DNA of 18,873 nt from a bacterium UBA2214 (GTDB taxonomy: Bacteria > Zhuqueibacterota > Zhuqueibacteria > Residuimicrobiales > Residuimicrobiaceae): assembly GCA_002327255.1 (NCBI GenBank), contig DCUM01000139.1, positions 1-18,873 on the forward strand, written 5' to 3'. This document shows positions 8,311 to 15,020 of this stretch, piece by piece. The notes under the pieces were generated by a model that was given only the letters and a program-made list of their open reading frames with translations, ran no database searches and was not told the origin of the DNA. The translations under genes were made by a program, and so were the position numbers. Positions within the stretch are counted from its first letter, which is position 1. Each line of letters starts with the position of its first letter.

Positions 8311-8898
8311 ATGATTATTTCAGCAGACATCAGCCGGAGGGGGGGGAATGCGCCGCGGGGCAGGACGCGGCGATTGGCCGTCATGGGATTATTTACCGCA
8401 CTCACGGCGCTGGGATCGTTTATCCGTATCCCCTTTTTTCCGGTGCCATTGACGGGGCAGAGTTTTTTCCCTCTGCTGGCGGGTTGTTTTTTTTCTCCCC
8501 TCGCCGCGGCCATTACACAGATTGGTTACCTCTTGATGGGCATCGCGGGTTTGCCGGTCTTCAGCCAGGGAGGCGGCTTGCCCTATGTCATGCATCCCAC
8601 CTTTGGATATTTACTGGCGATGCCTGTGGTGGCCGCGTTGGTGGCTCTTTTTATCAGGCATTACGCCCTGACGCTGAGTTTTAATCGAATCTTGTTTATT
8701 ACATTTATTTGCGCCATTCTGTTGTTGGTGATCGGCGCCCTGTGGATGTACACTGTTTTTGCGCTGACGTCTGCGATCACGATGCCCTTGACCAAAGCGC
8801 TCTGGCTTGGGGTGTTTCTATTCTTGCCGGCGGAACTGTTCAAGGCAGTGATCGCTTCTTTTTTGGCGGTCAAATTGAGGCACAGGATCAAGATTTAG
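8311..8898 (+). CDS. bioY: BioY family biotin transporter, ECF S component
   Basis: BioY is the membrane-embedded substrate-binding subunit of the biotin energy-coupling-factor transporter; it works alone or with ATPase and EcfT subunits. The 195-residue protein is very hydrophobic, with about six membrane segments. It shows the family signature regions ALTALGSFIRIPFFPVPLTG near the N-terminus, then ITQIGYLLMGIAGLPVF and a GGGLPYVMHPTFGYLLAMP segment, where the family usually has G-P-T-G-G-Y. The conserved reading begins at about residue 20. The first ATG (8311) has no ribosome-binding site, and the next in-frame ATG is 8383 (residue 25). A strong SD-like GGAGGGGGGGG at 8336-8346 leads only to an out-of-frame ATG (8348), so the true start is uncertain. 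No biotin biosynthesis or ECF ATPase gene is adjacent, so energising subunits would be encoded elsewhere. Ligand assignment rests on family resemblance. Confidence 0.85.
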   Translation: MIISADISRRGGNAPRGRTRRLAVMGLFTALTALGSFIRIPFFPVPLTGQSFFPLLAGCFFSPLAAAITQIGYLLMGIAGLPVFSQGGGLPYVMHPTFGYLLAMPVVAALVALFIRHYALTLSFNRILFITFICAILLLVIGALWMYTVFALTSAITMPLTKALWLGVFLFLPAELFKAVIASFLAVKLRHRIKI

Positions 8899-9010
8899 TA
8901 ATCTGAAAATTTGTAAAACCCAATAGCGGCAAAGAGCAGGAAGCTACTGATAAAGGATTTTTTGCCTGATAACCGGCAACCGGGCTTACTTCATGATCAA
9001 ACAAAACCGT

Positions 9011-9074
9011 AAAATCTGACAGGTTAACGTCATCGCATGATGGGTGTCCCTGATGCCAGCATCAGATTTTCAGA
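9011..9074 (+). promoter_or_regulatory. Inverted-repeat leader with alternative hairpins before the sugar kinase
   Basis: The hairpin CTGATG-CCAG-CATCAG (9050-9065) is followed by ATTTT and resembles a weak terminator. A 9-base perfect inverted repeat, AAAATCTGA at 9011-9019 with TCAGATTTT at 9062-9070, would compete with it. A third arm, TCTGAAAAT at 8902-8910, can pair with ATTTTCAGA at 9066-9074. The region lies between bioY and the kinase (202 bases without a gene). It could be the bioY terminator, an operator cluster or a riboregulator. No known riboswitch class was recognised. Confidence 0.35.
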
Positions 9075-9100
9075 ATCAAACAGATTAGAGGAGGCATGAC

Positions 9101-10075
9101 ATGAACAAATACGTCATCGGGTTGGATGGCGGTGGCACAAAAACCCTTGGTGTTTTGGTATCCGGCAGCGGCACCATCATCGCCCGGGAGACCGGCGAAT
9201 CGTCCAACATTCAGGCGATTGGCGCCGAAAAGCTGGCCCAGGTTCTCGCAGACCTGGTGGGCCAATTGACCGCGGCGGCGGGCCTTCGCGTTGAGGAGAT
9301 TGACCATTTGTACGCTGGTTTGGCGGGAGCGGGACGACCAGCCGACCGTGAAGTAATATCCAAAATTGTCAGCGATAACCGTCTCGCGAAAAATCATACC
9401 ATCGATACCGATGCAGCGGCGGCGCTGGCAGGCGCTTTTGCCGGCGGGCCGGGCATTATTGTAATCTCTGGAACCGGCGCCATCTGTTTCGGCAAGGATG
9501 AAGCCGGCACCTTATACCGCTGCGGGGGATGGGGCTATTTGTTGGGAGATGAGGGGAGCGGTTATTACATCGGCCAGCAGGCATTGATAGCCGCATTGAA
9601 AGACCTGGACGGCCGCGGCCCGAAAACGATTCTCCGGGAAGTCTATGAAAACCGCTATGGCCTGACCAGCATCGATATGATCATCTCGCAGATTTATTCC
9701 GGCAAGATTGATAGAGCCGAAATCGCCAGCAATGCGCCCTTTGTATTTGAAGCCAGTGAAAAAGGGGATGTTGCCGCCCGGCGAATCATAGAAAATGCAG
9801 GCCGGGAGATCGGCATACAGATTGCGGCCACTGCGCGGCGTATGGGATGCGCACAGGGCGCAGTGGAAGTCGCCTTGATCGGCAGTGTGTTCAAACAGCG
9901 CGAGATTCTCATTCCGTATATGAAAGAAGAAGCATTGCGCATCGTAGCGACGGCGAACTTTATCGATCCCCGCTTTGAACCGGCCATTGGCTCGGCGATC
10001 CTGGGTCTCATGAAAGAGAACATCGCTATTGACGAGGTTCTGTTATCAAAACTGGCAAAGGGCGCGTCGGCTTGA
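9101..10075 (+). CDS. BadF/BadG/BcrA/BcrD-type ATPase, probable N-acetylglucosamine kinase
   Basis: This 324-residue cytoplasmic protein belongs to the ASKHA fold (actin/sugar kinase/Hsp70). It has the phosphate-1 motif GLDGGGTKT (7-15), the likely catalytic base D104 in IDTDAAAA, and the phosphate-2 motif VISGTGAICFG (121-131). The segment GGWGYLLGDEGSGYYIG (142-158) is typical of N-acetylglucosamine kinases of the BadF/NAGK/MurK group. The adenosine-side motif lies near ALIGSVF (263-269). The protein probably phosphorylates an amino sugar from peptidoglycan or chitin recycling. A 2-hydroxyacyl-CoA dehydratase activator is unlikely because the cysteine motif of those proteins is missing and the GWG signature is present. 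An excellent ribosome-binding site GAGGAGG is at 9088-9094. The neighbours do not define the substrate. A strong hairpin follows at 10106-10141. Confidence 0.8.
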   Translation: MNKYVIGLDGGGTKTLGVLVSGSGTIIARETGESSNIQAIGAEKLAQVLADLVGQLTAAAGLRVEEIDHLYAGLAGAGRPADREVISKIVSDNRLAKNHTIDTDAAAALAGAFAGGPGIIVISGTGAICFGKDEAGTLYRCGGWGYLLGDEGSGYYIGQQALIAALKDLDGRGPKTILREVYENRYGLTSIDMIISQIYSGKIDRAEIASNAPFVFEASEKGDVAARRIIENAGREIGIQIAATARRMGCAQGAVEVALIGSVFKQREILIPYMKEEALRIVATANFIDPRFEPAIGSAILGLMKENIAIDEVLLSKLAKGASA

Positions 10076-10105
10076 GACAACCGGATGGATTTCGCAAAAA
10101 CCCGC

Positions 10106-10141
10106 AACCCCCACAAGCCTCATCGGAGGCTTGTGGGGGTT
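10106..10141 (-). terminator. Perfect 15-bp hairpin terminator, probably bidirectional
   Basis: AACCCCCACAAGCCT (10106-10120) and its exact complement (10127-10141) enclose a six-base loop CATCGG. On the minus strand the stem is followed after four bases by GGGTTTTTG, so it best terminates the deoC-LEA14-thioredoxin operon, and its first bases overlap the thioredoxin stop codon. It also lies 30 bases after the sugar-kinase stop and can end that plus-strand transcript, although no U-run follows on that side. Confidence 0.8.
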
Positions 10142-10670
10142 ATGCCTTTGGCCGCGCCCAGGTCTCAAGAAAAGTCAGCACTTTTTCCGGATCGTGACCT
10201 TTCAGGGGATGCTCTTTTGGAAATTCCAGCGCCCCCGTCTCCTGAGAACAGAGCGGTGTGCCGTCCGATTCCAGCACAACCAGAGCAGGAAGCCCCAGCT
10301 TATTGGGATGGCCATATTTTGCATCGATGGCCAAATTGTGATCGCGTCTGCCAAGATCGATCATAACCAATTCGTAATGCGCTGCCAAAAATCTTTTGAT
10401 CTCCTCATCGTTCTCGAACAGATGATGCAGGCGTTGGCACCACGGGCACCAGTTGCCGCCGAAAACCAGAAGGATGCGTTTCTGTTGCACCCCGGCGCGT
10501 GCGATGGCGGCGGCAATGTCCGCCTCGGAATCGGCACGGGCATCATAGATCTCCTTAAAAGCGAAGCCATCTTTATCGGGTGCTTTGCTGGTGTTATTTT
10601 TACAACCTGCCAGGCCAGTCACCAAGAAAAAGACCCATAAATAGATCACGCCATTTTTCACGTCGGACAC
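10140..10670 (-). CDS. Thioredoxin-fold lipoprotein
   Basis: This 176-residue protein has a hydrophobic N-terminal segment (about 8-22) ending in the lipobox L-A-G-C with C23 as the lipidation site, so it is anchored in a membrane facing the periplasm. The mature part has a thioredoxin fold: beta-strand RILLVFGGNW, the redox motif W-C-P-W-C with C75 and C78, and a cis-proline at P128 (GLPALVVL). This type (thioredoxin_7/DsbD C-terminal-like) usually acts as a periplasmic disulfide reductase or partner of a cytochrome or DsbD system. It has no transmembrane electron donor beside it. It is the last gene of the minus operon, 6 bases after the LEA14-like gene, with the hairpin terminator overlapping its stop codon. 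Its substrate is unknown. Confidence 0.8.
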   Translation of the reverse strand: MSDVKNGVIYLWVFFLVTGLAGCKNNTSKAPDKDGFAFKEIYDARADSEADIAAAIARAGVQQKRILLVFGGNWCPWCQRLHHLFENDEEIKRFLAAHYELVMIDLGRRDHNLAIDAKYGHPNKLGLPALVVLESDGTPLCSQETGALEFPKEHPLKGHDPEKVLTFLETWARPKA

Positions 10671-10676
10671 TCCTGA

Positions 10677-11516
10677 TTATTTGACAATGGAAATGATTTG
10701 TCTGGTTTCGATGGGCATGGCCCATGCACCAAATGGGGTCTCGAGGCCGGCACTGCCGCTGATCATGCACTCTATGGAGCCGCCCCCCAATGCCGCCTTG
10801 AGAGAAGATGCCGCATTGAGAAAATCGAGTTTGATCGGCAGACGAATTTCTCCGCTTCCTTTGCAGGGCAGGGCCGTGGCTTGAAGGGATTGGCCCGTCG
10901 CCACCGATTGTCCCGCCAACTGAATGGTATAGTCCAGTTTTCCCAGCTGGAAACCAAAAGAATTCGGATTTTTCAGTCGTATCACCAGATCGAGGTCCAT
11001 GCCGCTGAGGTTCAATTTGTTCACGCTTAATCCCTGCAGGGAGAGTTCTGGAATGCGCGGGTTCGGCAAGAACCCGGATTTTGAATAAGGGATGGTCATA
11101 TTGGAGAGAATGCCGGAGGGTGTAATGACGCCGCTTAATTCATAGGCCAGGGAATCCAGGGAGCGGGCATCCTGAATCAAGGCGTAAATATCCCGGAATG
11201 GCAGCGTGAGCGGTATCTGAACGAGACTTTCTCCCTGTGCTGCAACGGCAAACCCTTCTGTTTCCGTGCCGCGCAGCAATTGCTTTTCCTGCAGGGCGAG
11301 GCGGTACGAATAACCGCTGACTTTTATGCCGAAGCCATTGGGGTTGAGAACATGCAGATCAAAGAGCAGGGTGACGGATTGAAAATCCCAGCGCTCCAAA
11401 CCGACGCCGGCGATTTTCACGGTGGGCGCCTTGACCAGATGTTGCAAACTGTGACAGGAGAGCAAAAAGAGTAAAGCCGTACTGAAAGAAAAGAGCAGAC
11501 CGTTTTTTCGCATCAT
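10677..11516 (-). CDS. LEA14/WHy-domain lipoprotein
   Basis: With the start at 11516 this is a 279-residue lipoprotein: the signal segment ends in L-L-S-C with C21 as the lipidation site. The rest holds two similar beta-rich domains, about 30-135 and 145-260. Each carries a hydrophobic strand followed by a D(L/F)xxxxxNPNxFG motif (VLNPNGFGIKV and LKNPNSFGFQL), the signature of LEA type 2/WHy domains. Such proteins occur widely in bacteria and archaea; the biochemical role is not known, and a desiccation or envelope-stress function is only inferred from plant homologues. An earlier in-frame ATG at 11546 would overlap deoC by 29 bases. I chose 11516 because GGAG lies five bases upstream, and the ATG is one base after the deoC stop; 11513 is also possible. 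The thioredoxin-like gene follows after 6 bases. Confidence 0.75.
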   Translation of the reverse strand: MMRKNGLLFSFSTALLFLLSCHSLQHLVKAPTVKIAGVGLERWDFQSVTLLFDLHVLNPNGFGIKVSGYSYRLALQEKQLLRGTETEGFAVAAQGESLVQIPLTLPFRDIYALIQDARSLDSLAYELSGVITPSGILSNMTIPYSKSGFLPNPRIPELSLQGLSVNKLNLSGMDLDLVIRLKNPNSFGFQLGKLDYTIQLAGQSVATGQSLQATALPCKGSGEIRLPIKLDFLNAASSLKAALGGGSIECMISGSAGLETPFGAWAMPIETRQIISIVK

Positions 11517-11517
11517 T

Positions 11518-12222
11518 TCAACTCCGAGCTGTTTGGGCTTCTGCAACGATGGCGACGCTGGCGCTGGCGCCGATGCGGCTGGCGCCGGCCGTTATCATTT
11601 CCAGGGCTGTCGCCAGGTCGCGAATGCCCCCGGAGGCTTTGACGCCAATCTCCCGGCCGACGGTCTGACGCATAAGCCGTATATGTTCTGCCCTGGCCCC
11701 GGACGCGGCAAATCCGGTCGAAGTTTTAACATACCCGGCCCCCGCGGCGACCGCGATCTCGCAGGCGCGTACGATCTCTTCGTCCTGTAACAGGCAGGTT
11801 TCCAGAATGACTTTGACAAGATGGGGGGCGGATGCCGAAACCACAGCCGCGATGTCCTCTTCAACCTGTCGGAAATAGCCGGATTTTAAATATCCAATCG
11901 CCAGAACCATATCTATCTCGGTGGCACCGGCGGCAATGGCCGATTCGGCTTCGATCGCTTTGACCGGCGCCTGATTCGCCCCCAGCGGAAAGCCGATCAC
12001 CGTGCACACAGGGACATCGCTTCCCCGCAACTGCTCGCGGCAACAGGTAATCCAGACGGGATTCACGCAAACCGAGGCGAAATGATAGTGTGTGGCTTCC
12101 TGACACAGCTTGTGAATTTGCGCCACAGAAGCGTCCGGCTTGAGCAGGGTATGATCGATGCACGCCGCCAGTTTTTCGGGCGTCATTTGCGATGCAGAAT
12201 AAGGCAGGGCGTGATACATCAT
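11518..12222 (-). CDS. deoC: Deoxyribose-phosphate aldolase
   Basis: DeoC is a class I aldolase that cleaves 2-deoxyribose-5-phosphate into glyceraldehyde-3-phosphate and acetaldehyde, in deoxynucleoside catabolism. The 234-residue TIM-barrel protein contains the Schiff-base lysine K166 in VKTSTGF, the proton-relay lysine K195 in GVKASGGIR and D104 in TEIDMVLAIG. The N-terminal IDHTLLKPD motif and VCVNP are also intact, so it should be active. The start at 12222 (ATGATG) has GGAG eight bases upstream. It heads a probable operon with the LEA14-like and thioredoxin-like lipoprotein genes, whose start codon follows the deoC stop directly. No other deo genes are present in the window. TGAAT-N-ATTCA at 12267 lies 45 bases upstream. 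Confidence 0.95.
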   Translation of the reverse strand: MMYHALPYSASQMTPEKLAACIDHTLLKPDASVAQIHKLCQEATHYHFASVCVNPVWITCCREQLRGSDVPVCTVIGFPLGANQAPVKAIEAESAIAAGATEIDMVLAIGYLKSGYFRQVEEDIAAVVSASAPHLVKVILETCLLQDEEIVRACEIAVAAGAGYVKTSTGFAASGARAEHIRLMRQTVGREIGVKASGGIRDLATALEMITAGASRIGASASVAIVAEAQTARS

Positions 12223-12445
12223 GAATGTTACTCCGCAGGTTTGTTCTCAGTGGCCGGGATGATTTTTGAATGATTCAGGCTCATGATCCCTGAGCAATCA
12301 AGCCATTTCAGGTTCTTCAAGATATTTGTGGTTGGTGAATGGTTCAGGCCAGAACTCAATGTCGGGCTACGGCGTTACCATCAACCCTTGTGGCGATTGC
12401 CGCATGATGCGCAGCCCGGCGCCGCGCGGCGGTGAATCAATCCGC
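12223..12445. other. Intergenic region between the mutase relative and deoC, with two palindrome-like motifs
   Basis: The region holds TGAATGATTCAGGCTCA at 12267-12283, which nearly matches 78-94 upstream of gyrB, and a weaker copy TGAATGGTTCAGGC at 12336-12349. A GC-rich perfect palindrome CGCCGCGCGGCG is at 12420-12431, beside the stop of the mutase relative. The part nearest the stop (about 12350-12445) is richer in G+C than the part nearest deoC. It may contain decayed coding sequence, but I recognise nothing in it. A weak -35 TTGATT with 17-base spacing could serve deoC. Confidence 0.35.
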
Positions 12446-13201
12446 TCAGGAGGAGACCGGGTTCAATCTGCCGGCATGTGCAAACATCAGGGACAAGATC
12501 TCTTGCGTTTTAACGATTCCCAGGGCCCCTGCGATGCAGGAAATTTCATCGAATGTCTGCACGAGATCGTAGCGAACACTCTGGGCGTTGATCATCAGGG
12601 GAAGTGGATGCCATGTAATTTCCCTGAGGGCAGAGGGACAGGAATGATCACCGGTTACAACCAAAACGTCCGGTTTCAAGGCGACGAGTTGCGGCACCAG
12701 GAAATCCAGGGCCTCCAGGGCCTTGACCTTTTCATAGTAGCCGCCCTGCAGGCCCGCCTCCTGGGCCTGCGTGTGGTGGATGAGGAGAAACTCATGCTCC
12801 GGATAATGACGGCAGGCGGCATCTATGAGGTCTGAGACGGCGGGCGCCGCCGTCACTACGTTGAAATCGCACAGGCGGCCGATCTGTTGATAGGCCGCAT
12901 CCGCGGTGATGATGCAGCCAGATATTTTGAACTTTTTTTCCCAGGAGGGGGTTTCACCAGCATGGACGTGCAAAAGTTTTTGCAGTGCCGTTACGGGGGC
13001 CGGGGTCTGACCGGGCGCCGCGACCTGGTGCAGTCCCGAAAGGGCCTTGCGCATCAACGCATTGAGATGGGGCCGGTGTGCCTGCTGTAACTCGGTGAGC
13101 ATATTGGGGCCCGATTGAATACCGCCGGCACCGCCGACGAGAAGGAGAATCATCCGCGTGGAATGGTGCTTGATATGTATTGAAACATCGAGTTCTTGCA
13201 T
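12446..13201 (-). CDS. Degenerate archaeal-type phosphoglycerate mutase (ApgM) homologue, probable pseudoenzyme
   Basis: This 251-residue protein resembles ApgM-type cofactor-independent phosphoglycerate mutases (alkaline-phosphatase superfamily). The N-terminal strand MILLLVGGAGGI (17-28) lines up with the family xVDGxGG, but the metal-binding Asp is Gly. The segment AHRPHLNALMRKALSGLHQVAAPGQTP aligns with the family's ARTPxLDxLAxxG...PGxTPGSG part, yet A-P-V replaces the G-S-G with the catalytic Ser. The next alpha/beta cap region of about 150-200 residues is absent. The C-terminal core is well preserved, including PDVLVVTGDHS (G184-S187) and WHPLPLM (W197-H198), but the family's metal-binding H-x-K-x-T-D-x-G region is replaced by IHHTQAQEAGLQ. 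Catalysis is therefore unlikely. The start at 13201 lacks a good Shine-Dalgarno; M17 is an alternative. It is divergent from an intact gpmI. Selection for a structural or regulatory role is inferred from the open, ordered reading frame. Confidence 0.65.
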   Translation of the reverse strand: MQELDVSIHIKHHSTRMILLLVGGAGGIQSGPNMLTELQQAHRPHLNALMRKALSGLHQVAAPGQTPAPVTALQKLLHVHAGETPSWEKKFKISGCIITADAAYQQIGRLCDFNVVTAAPAVSDLIDAACRHYPEHEFLLIHHTQAQEAGLQGGYYEKVKALEALDFLVPQLVALKPDVLVVTGDHSCPSALREITWHPLPLMINAQSVRYDLVQTFDEISCIAGALGIVKTQEILSLMFAHAGRLNPVSS

Positions 13202-13291
13202 GTCGCGATTCCCGTATCACTCTTTTCCATCTTTGTAAAAGATAAACTATTTCCGCCATTTTATCAATCAAAAAACGCGACGGCGCTGAAA

Positions 13292-13297
13292 TATAAT
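13292..13297 (+). promoter_or_regulatory. TATAAT -10-like box upstream of gpmI
   Basis: A perfect TATAAT lies 68 bases before the gpmI start in the 163-base divergent region. No matching -35 box is found at 16-18 bases upstream, so the evidence is weak. The same region must also hold the minus-strand promoter of the mutase relative, which I could not define. Confidence 0.25.
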
Positions 13298-13364
13298 GCG
13301 CATCTGAAAAATTTTTCTTATATTTAAGGGTTTATATCGGCGAGACTGAAAAAAAGGAAACCAT

Positions 13365-14993
13365 ATGGCGCTGCAATTGACAAAATGGAATCATTTCCCC
13401 GGACGCCGGGGGCCGCTGCTTGTGATCATCATGGATGGCATCGGGCTGGGAAAACAGGACAAGAGCAATGCTGTCTTTCTGGCCAAAACGCCGACACTGG
13501 ACGCCCTGGTGCAGACACCGTTCATGGTGCCATTAAAGGCGCATGGAACGGCGGTAGGCTTGCCTGCGGATGAAGACATGGGCAACAGCGAAGTAGGCCA
13601 TAATGCGATTGGCGCCGGACGCGTCTTTGCCCAGGGCGCCAAATTGGTGGACAGCTCCCTGCAAAACGGGAGCATTTTTACTTCCGGGATTTGGCAAGAA
13701 CTTGTCGCGCGCGGGCAGAGCGGGAAAACGCTGCACTTTATTGGATTGCTCTCGGATGGCAATGTCCATTCCCATATCAAGCAGTTGTTTGCGTTGCTGC
13801 AGGCCTGCGCAAAAGGCCGCGTGACGCGCGTGCGGCTGCATGTGCTCCTCGATGGCCGCGATGTCGGCGAAAAATCGGCAATGACCTATCTCGCACAAAC
13901 CGAGACGCTGCTGCAACAGATCAATGAAGAATTTTCCTGCGACTATCGCATCGCTTCCGGAGGCGGCCGCATGGTGACGACCATGGACCGTTACAATGCC
14001 GACTGGACGGTCGTCGAACGCGGCTGGAACGCACATGTCCTCGGACAAGGCCGGGCGTTTCCCTCCGCGGCCGCAGCCGTCGAGACGATGTACGCCGAGG
14101 ATGCAAAAATCACCGATCAGTATCTTCCCGCATTTGTCGTGGTCAATGAGCAAGGGCGCCCTGTCGGAACCATCGAGGACGGCGATGGGGTCATCAATTT
14201 CAATTTCCGTGGCGACCGCGCCATCGAGATTTCGCGCGCCTTTGAGGAACAGACATTTGCCGAATTCGACCGGCAAAAGGCACCGCAGGTCCTCTATGCA
14301 GGCATGATGGAGTACGACGGCGATTTGCACATACCGAAACAATATCTGGTGTCGCCGCCGGAGATTGACCGCGTACTTTCCGAATACCTCTGTGCGGCCG
14401 GAGTGACCTCCTTCGCATTGTCGGAAACGCAAAAATTCGGCCATGTGACCTACTTCTGGAATGGCAATCGCTCCGGTTACATCGATGCCAGTCTGGAAAC
14501 CTTTATCGAAATACCCTCCGACCGCATTGAATTCGACAAAGCGCCGCGGATGAAGGCGCGGGAAATCACCGAAAAGGCAGAAGAACTGCTGCGTTCCGGC
14601 AACTATCGTTTTGGACGGGTCAACTTTGCCAACGGCGATATGGTCGGCCATACCGGGAATATGGACGCCACCATCACGGCGGTTGAGACGGTGGATCGCT
14701 GTGTCGCCCGGCTGATTGAGGTGGTGAAGGAGATCAACGGCATTGCGGTTATCACTGCCGATCACGGCAATGCCGACGAGATGTTCACTGTTAAAAACGG
14801 CAAAAAATCCGTTAAAACAGCGCATACACTCAACCCGGTGCCGTTCATCATCGTCGACCCCGGCTATCGTCAGGAGTACGAACTGGCGGCTGTCACAGCG
14901 CCGGGATTGAGCAATATCGCGGCCACACTGATCAACTTGCTGGGCTATCAGGCGCCGCAGGAATACGATGCCTCTTTGATCGAGTTGAAATAA
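13365..14993 (+). CDS. gpmI: 2,3-bisphosphoglycerate-independent phosphoglycerate mutase
   Basis: This enzyme interconverts 3- and 2-phosphoglycerate in glycolysis and gluconeogenesis through a phosphoserine and two Mn ions. The 542-residue protein shows the metal-site Asp D24 in IIMDGIG, the nucleophile S75 in MGNSEVGHN, the phosphotransferase-domain motifs HSHIKQLFALL, LDGRDVGEKSA and GGRMVTTMDR, DGVINFNFRGDR, and the C-terminal metal motif ADHGNADEM (D466-H467), followed by HTLNPVPF. All key residues look intact, so this should be the working mutase. It is about 30 residues longer than the usual 510-515. The ATG at 13365 has AAGGA about eight bases upstream. A PAS kinase gene begins 27 bases after the stop, suggesting co-transcription. 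Confidence 0.96.
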   Translation: MALQLTKWNHFPGRRGPLLVIIMDGIGLGKQDKSNAVFLAKTPTLDALVQTPFMVPLKAHGTAVGLPADEDMGNSEVGHNAIGAGRVFAQGAKLVDSSLQNGSIFTSGIWQELVARGQSGKTLHFIGLLSDGNVHSHIKQLFALLQACAKGRVTRVRLHVLLDGRDVGEKSAMTYLAQTETLLQQINEEFSCDYRIASGGGRMVTTMDRYNADWTVVERGWNAHVLGQGRAFPSAAAAVETMYAEDAKITDQYLPAFVVVNEQGRPVGTIEDGDGVINFNFRGDRAIEISRAFEEQTFAEFDRQKAPQVLYAGMMEYDGDLHIPKQYLVSPPEIDRVLSEYLCAAGVTSFALSETQKFGHVTYFWNGNRSGYIDASLETFIEIPSDRIEFDKAPRMKAREITEKAEELLRSGNYRFGRVNFANGDMVGHTGNMDATITAVETVDRCVARLIEVVKEINGIAVITADHGNADEMFTVKNGKKSVKTAHTLNPVPFIIVDPGYRQEYELAAVTAPGLSNIAATLINLLGYQAPQEYDASLIELK

Positions 14994-15020
14994 GCGCGCC
15001 GGATAGACCAGGGAGGATTC

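Noticed and set aside
8348..8350. ATG after the strong GGAGGGGGGGG as start of bioY
   Set aside because: It is out of frame with the conserved BioY reading and encodes an unrelated, quickly ended peptide.
8928..8966. GGCAAA...TTTGCC pairing as a bioY terminator
   Set aside because: It is only six base pairs with a 27-base loop, and the T-run precedes the closing arm; too weak to call.
12420..12431. CGCCGCGCGGCG palindrome as a terminator for the mutase relative
   Set aside because: It is a perfect 12-base palindrome with no loop and no T-run on the minus strand, so a terminator function is not supported.
12326..12835. A 169-codon plus-strand frame with a CGDC motif overlapping the mutase relative
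   Set aside because: Most of it is antisense to the conserved mutase-relative frame. The part in the intergenic region (12326-12445) gives no family resemblance and no good ribosome-binding site.
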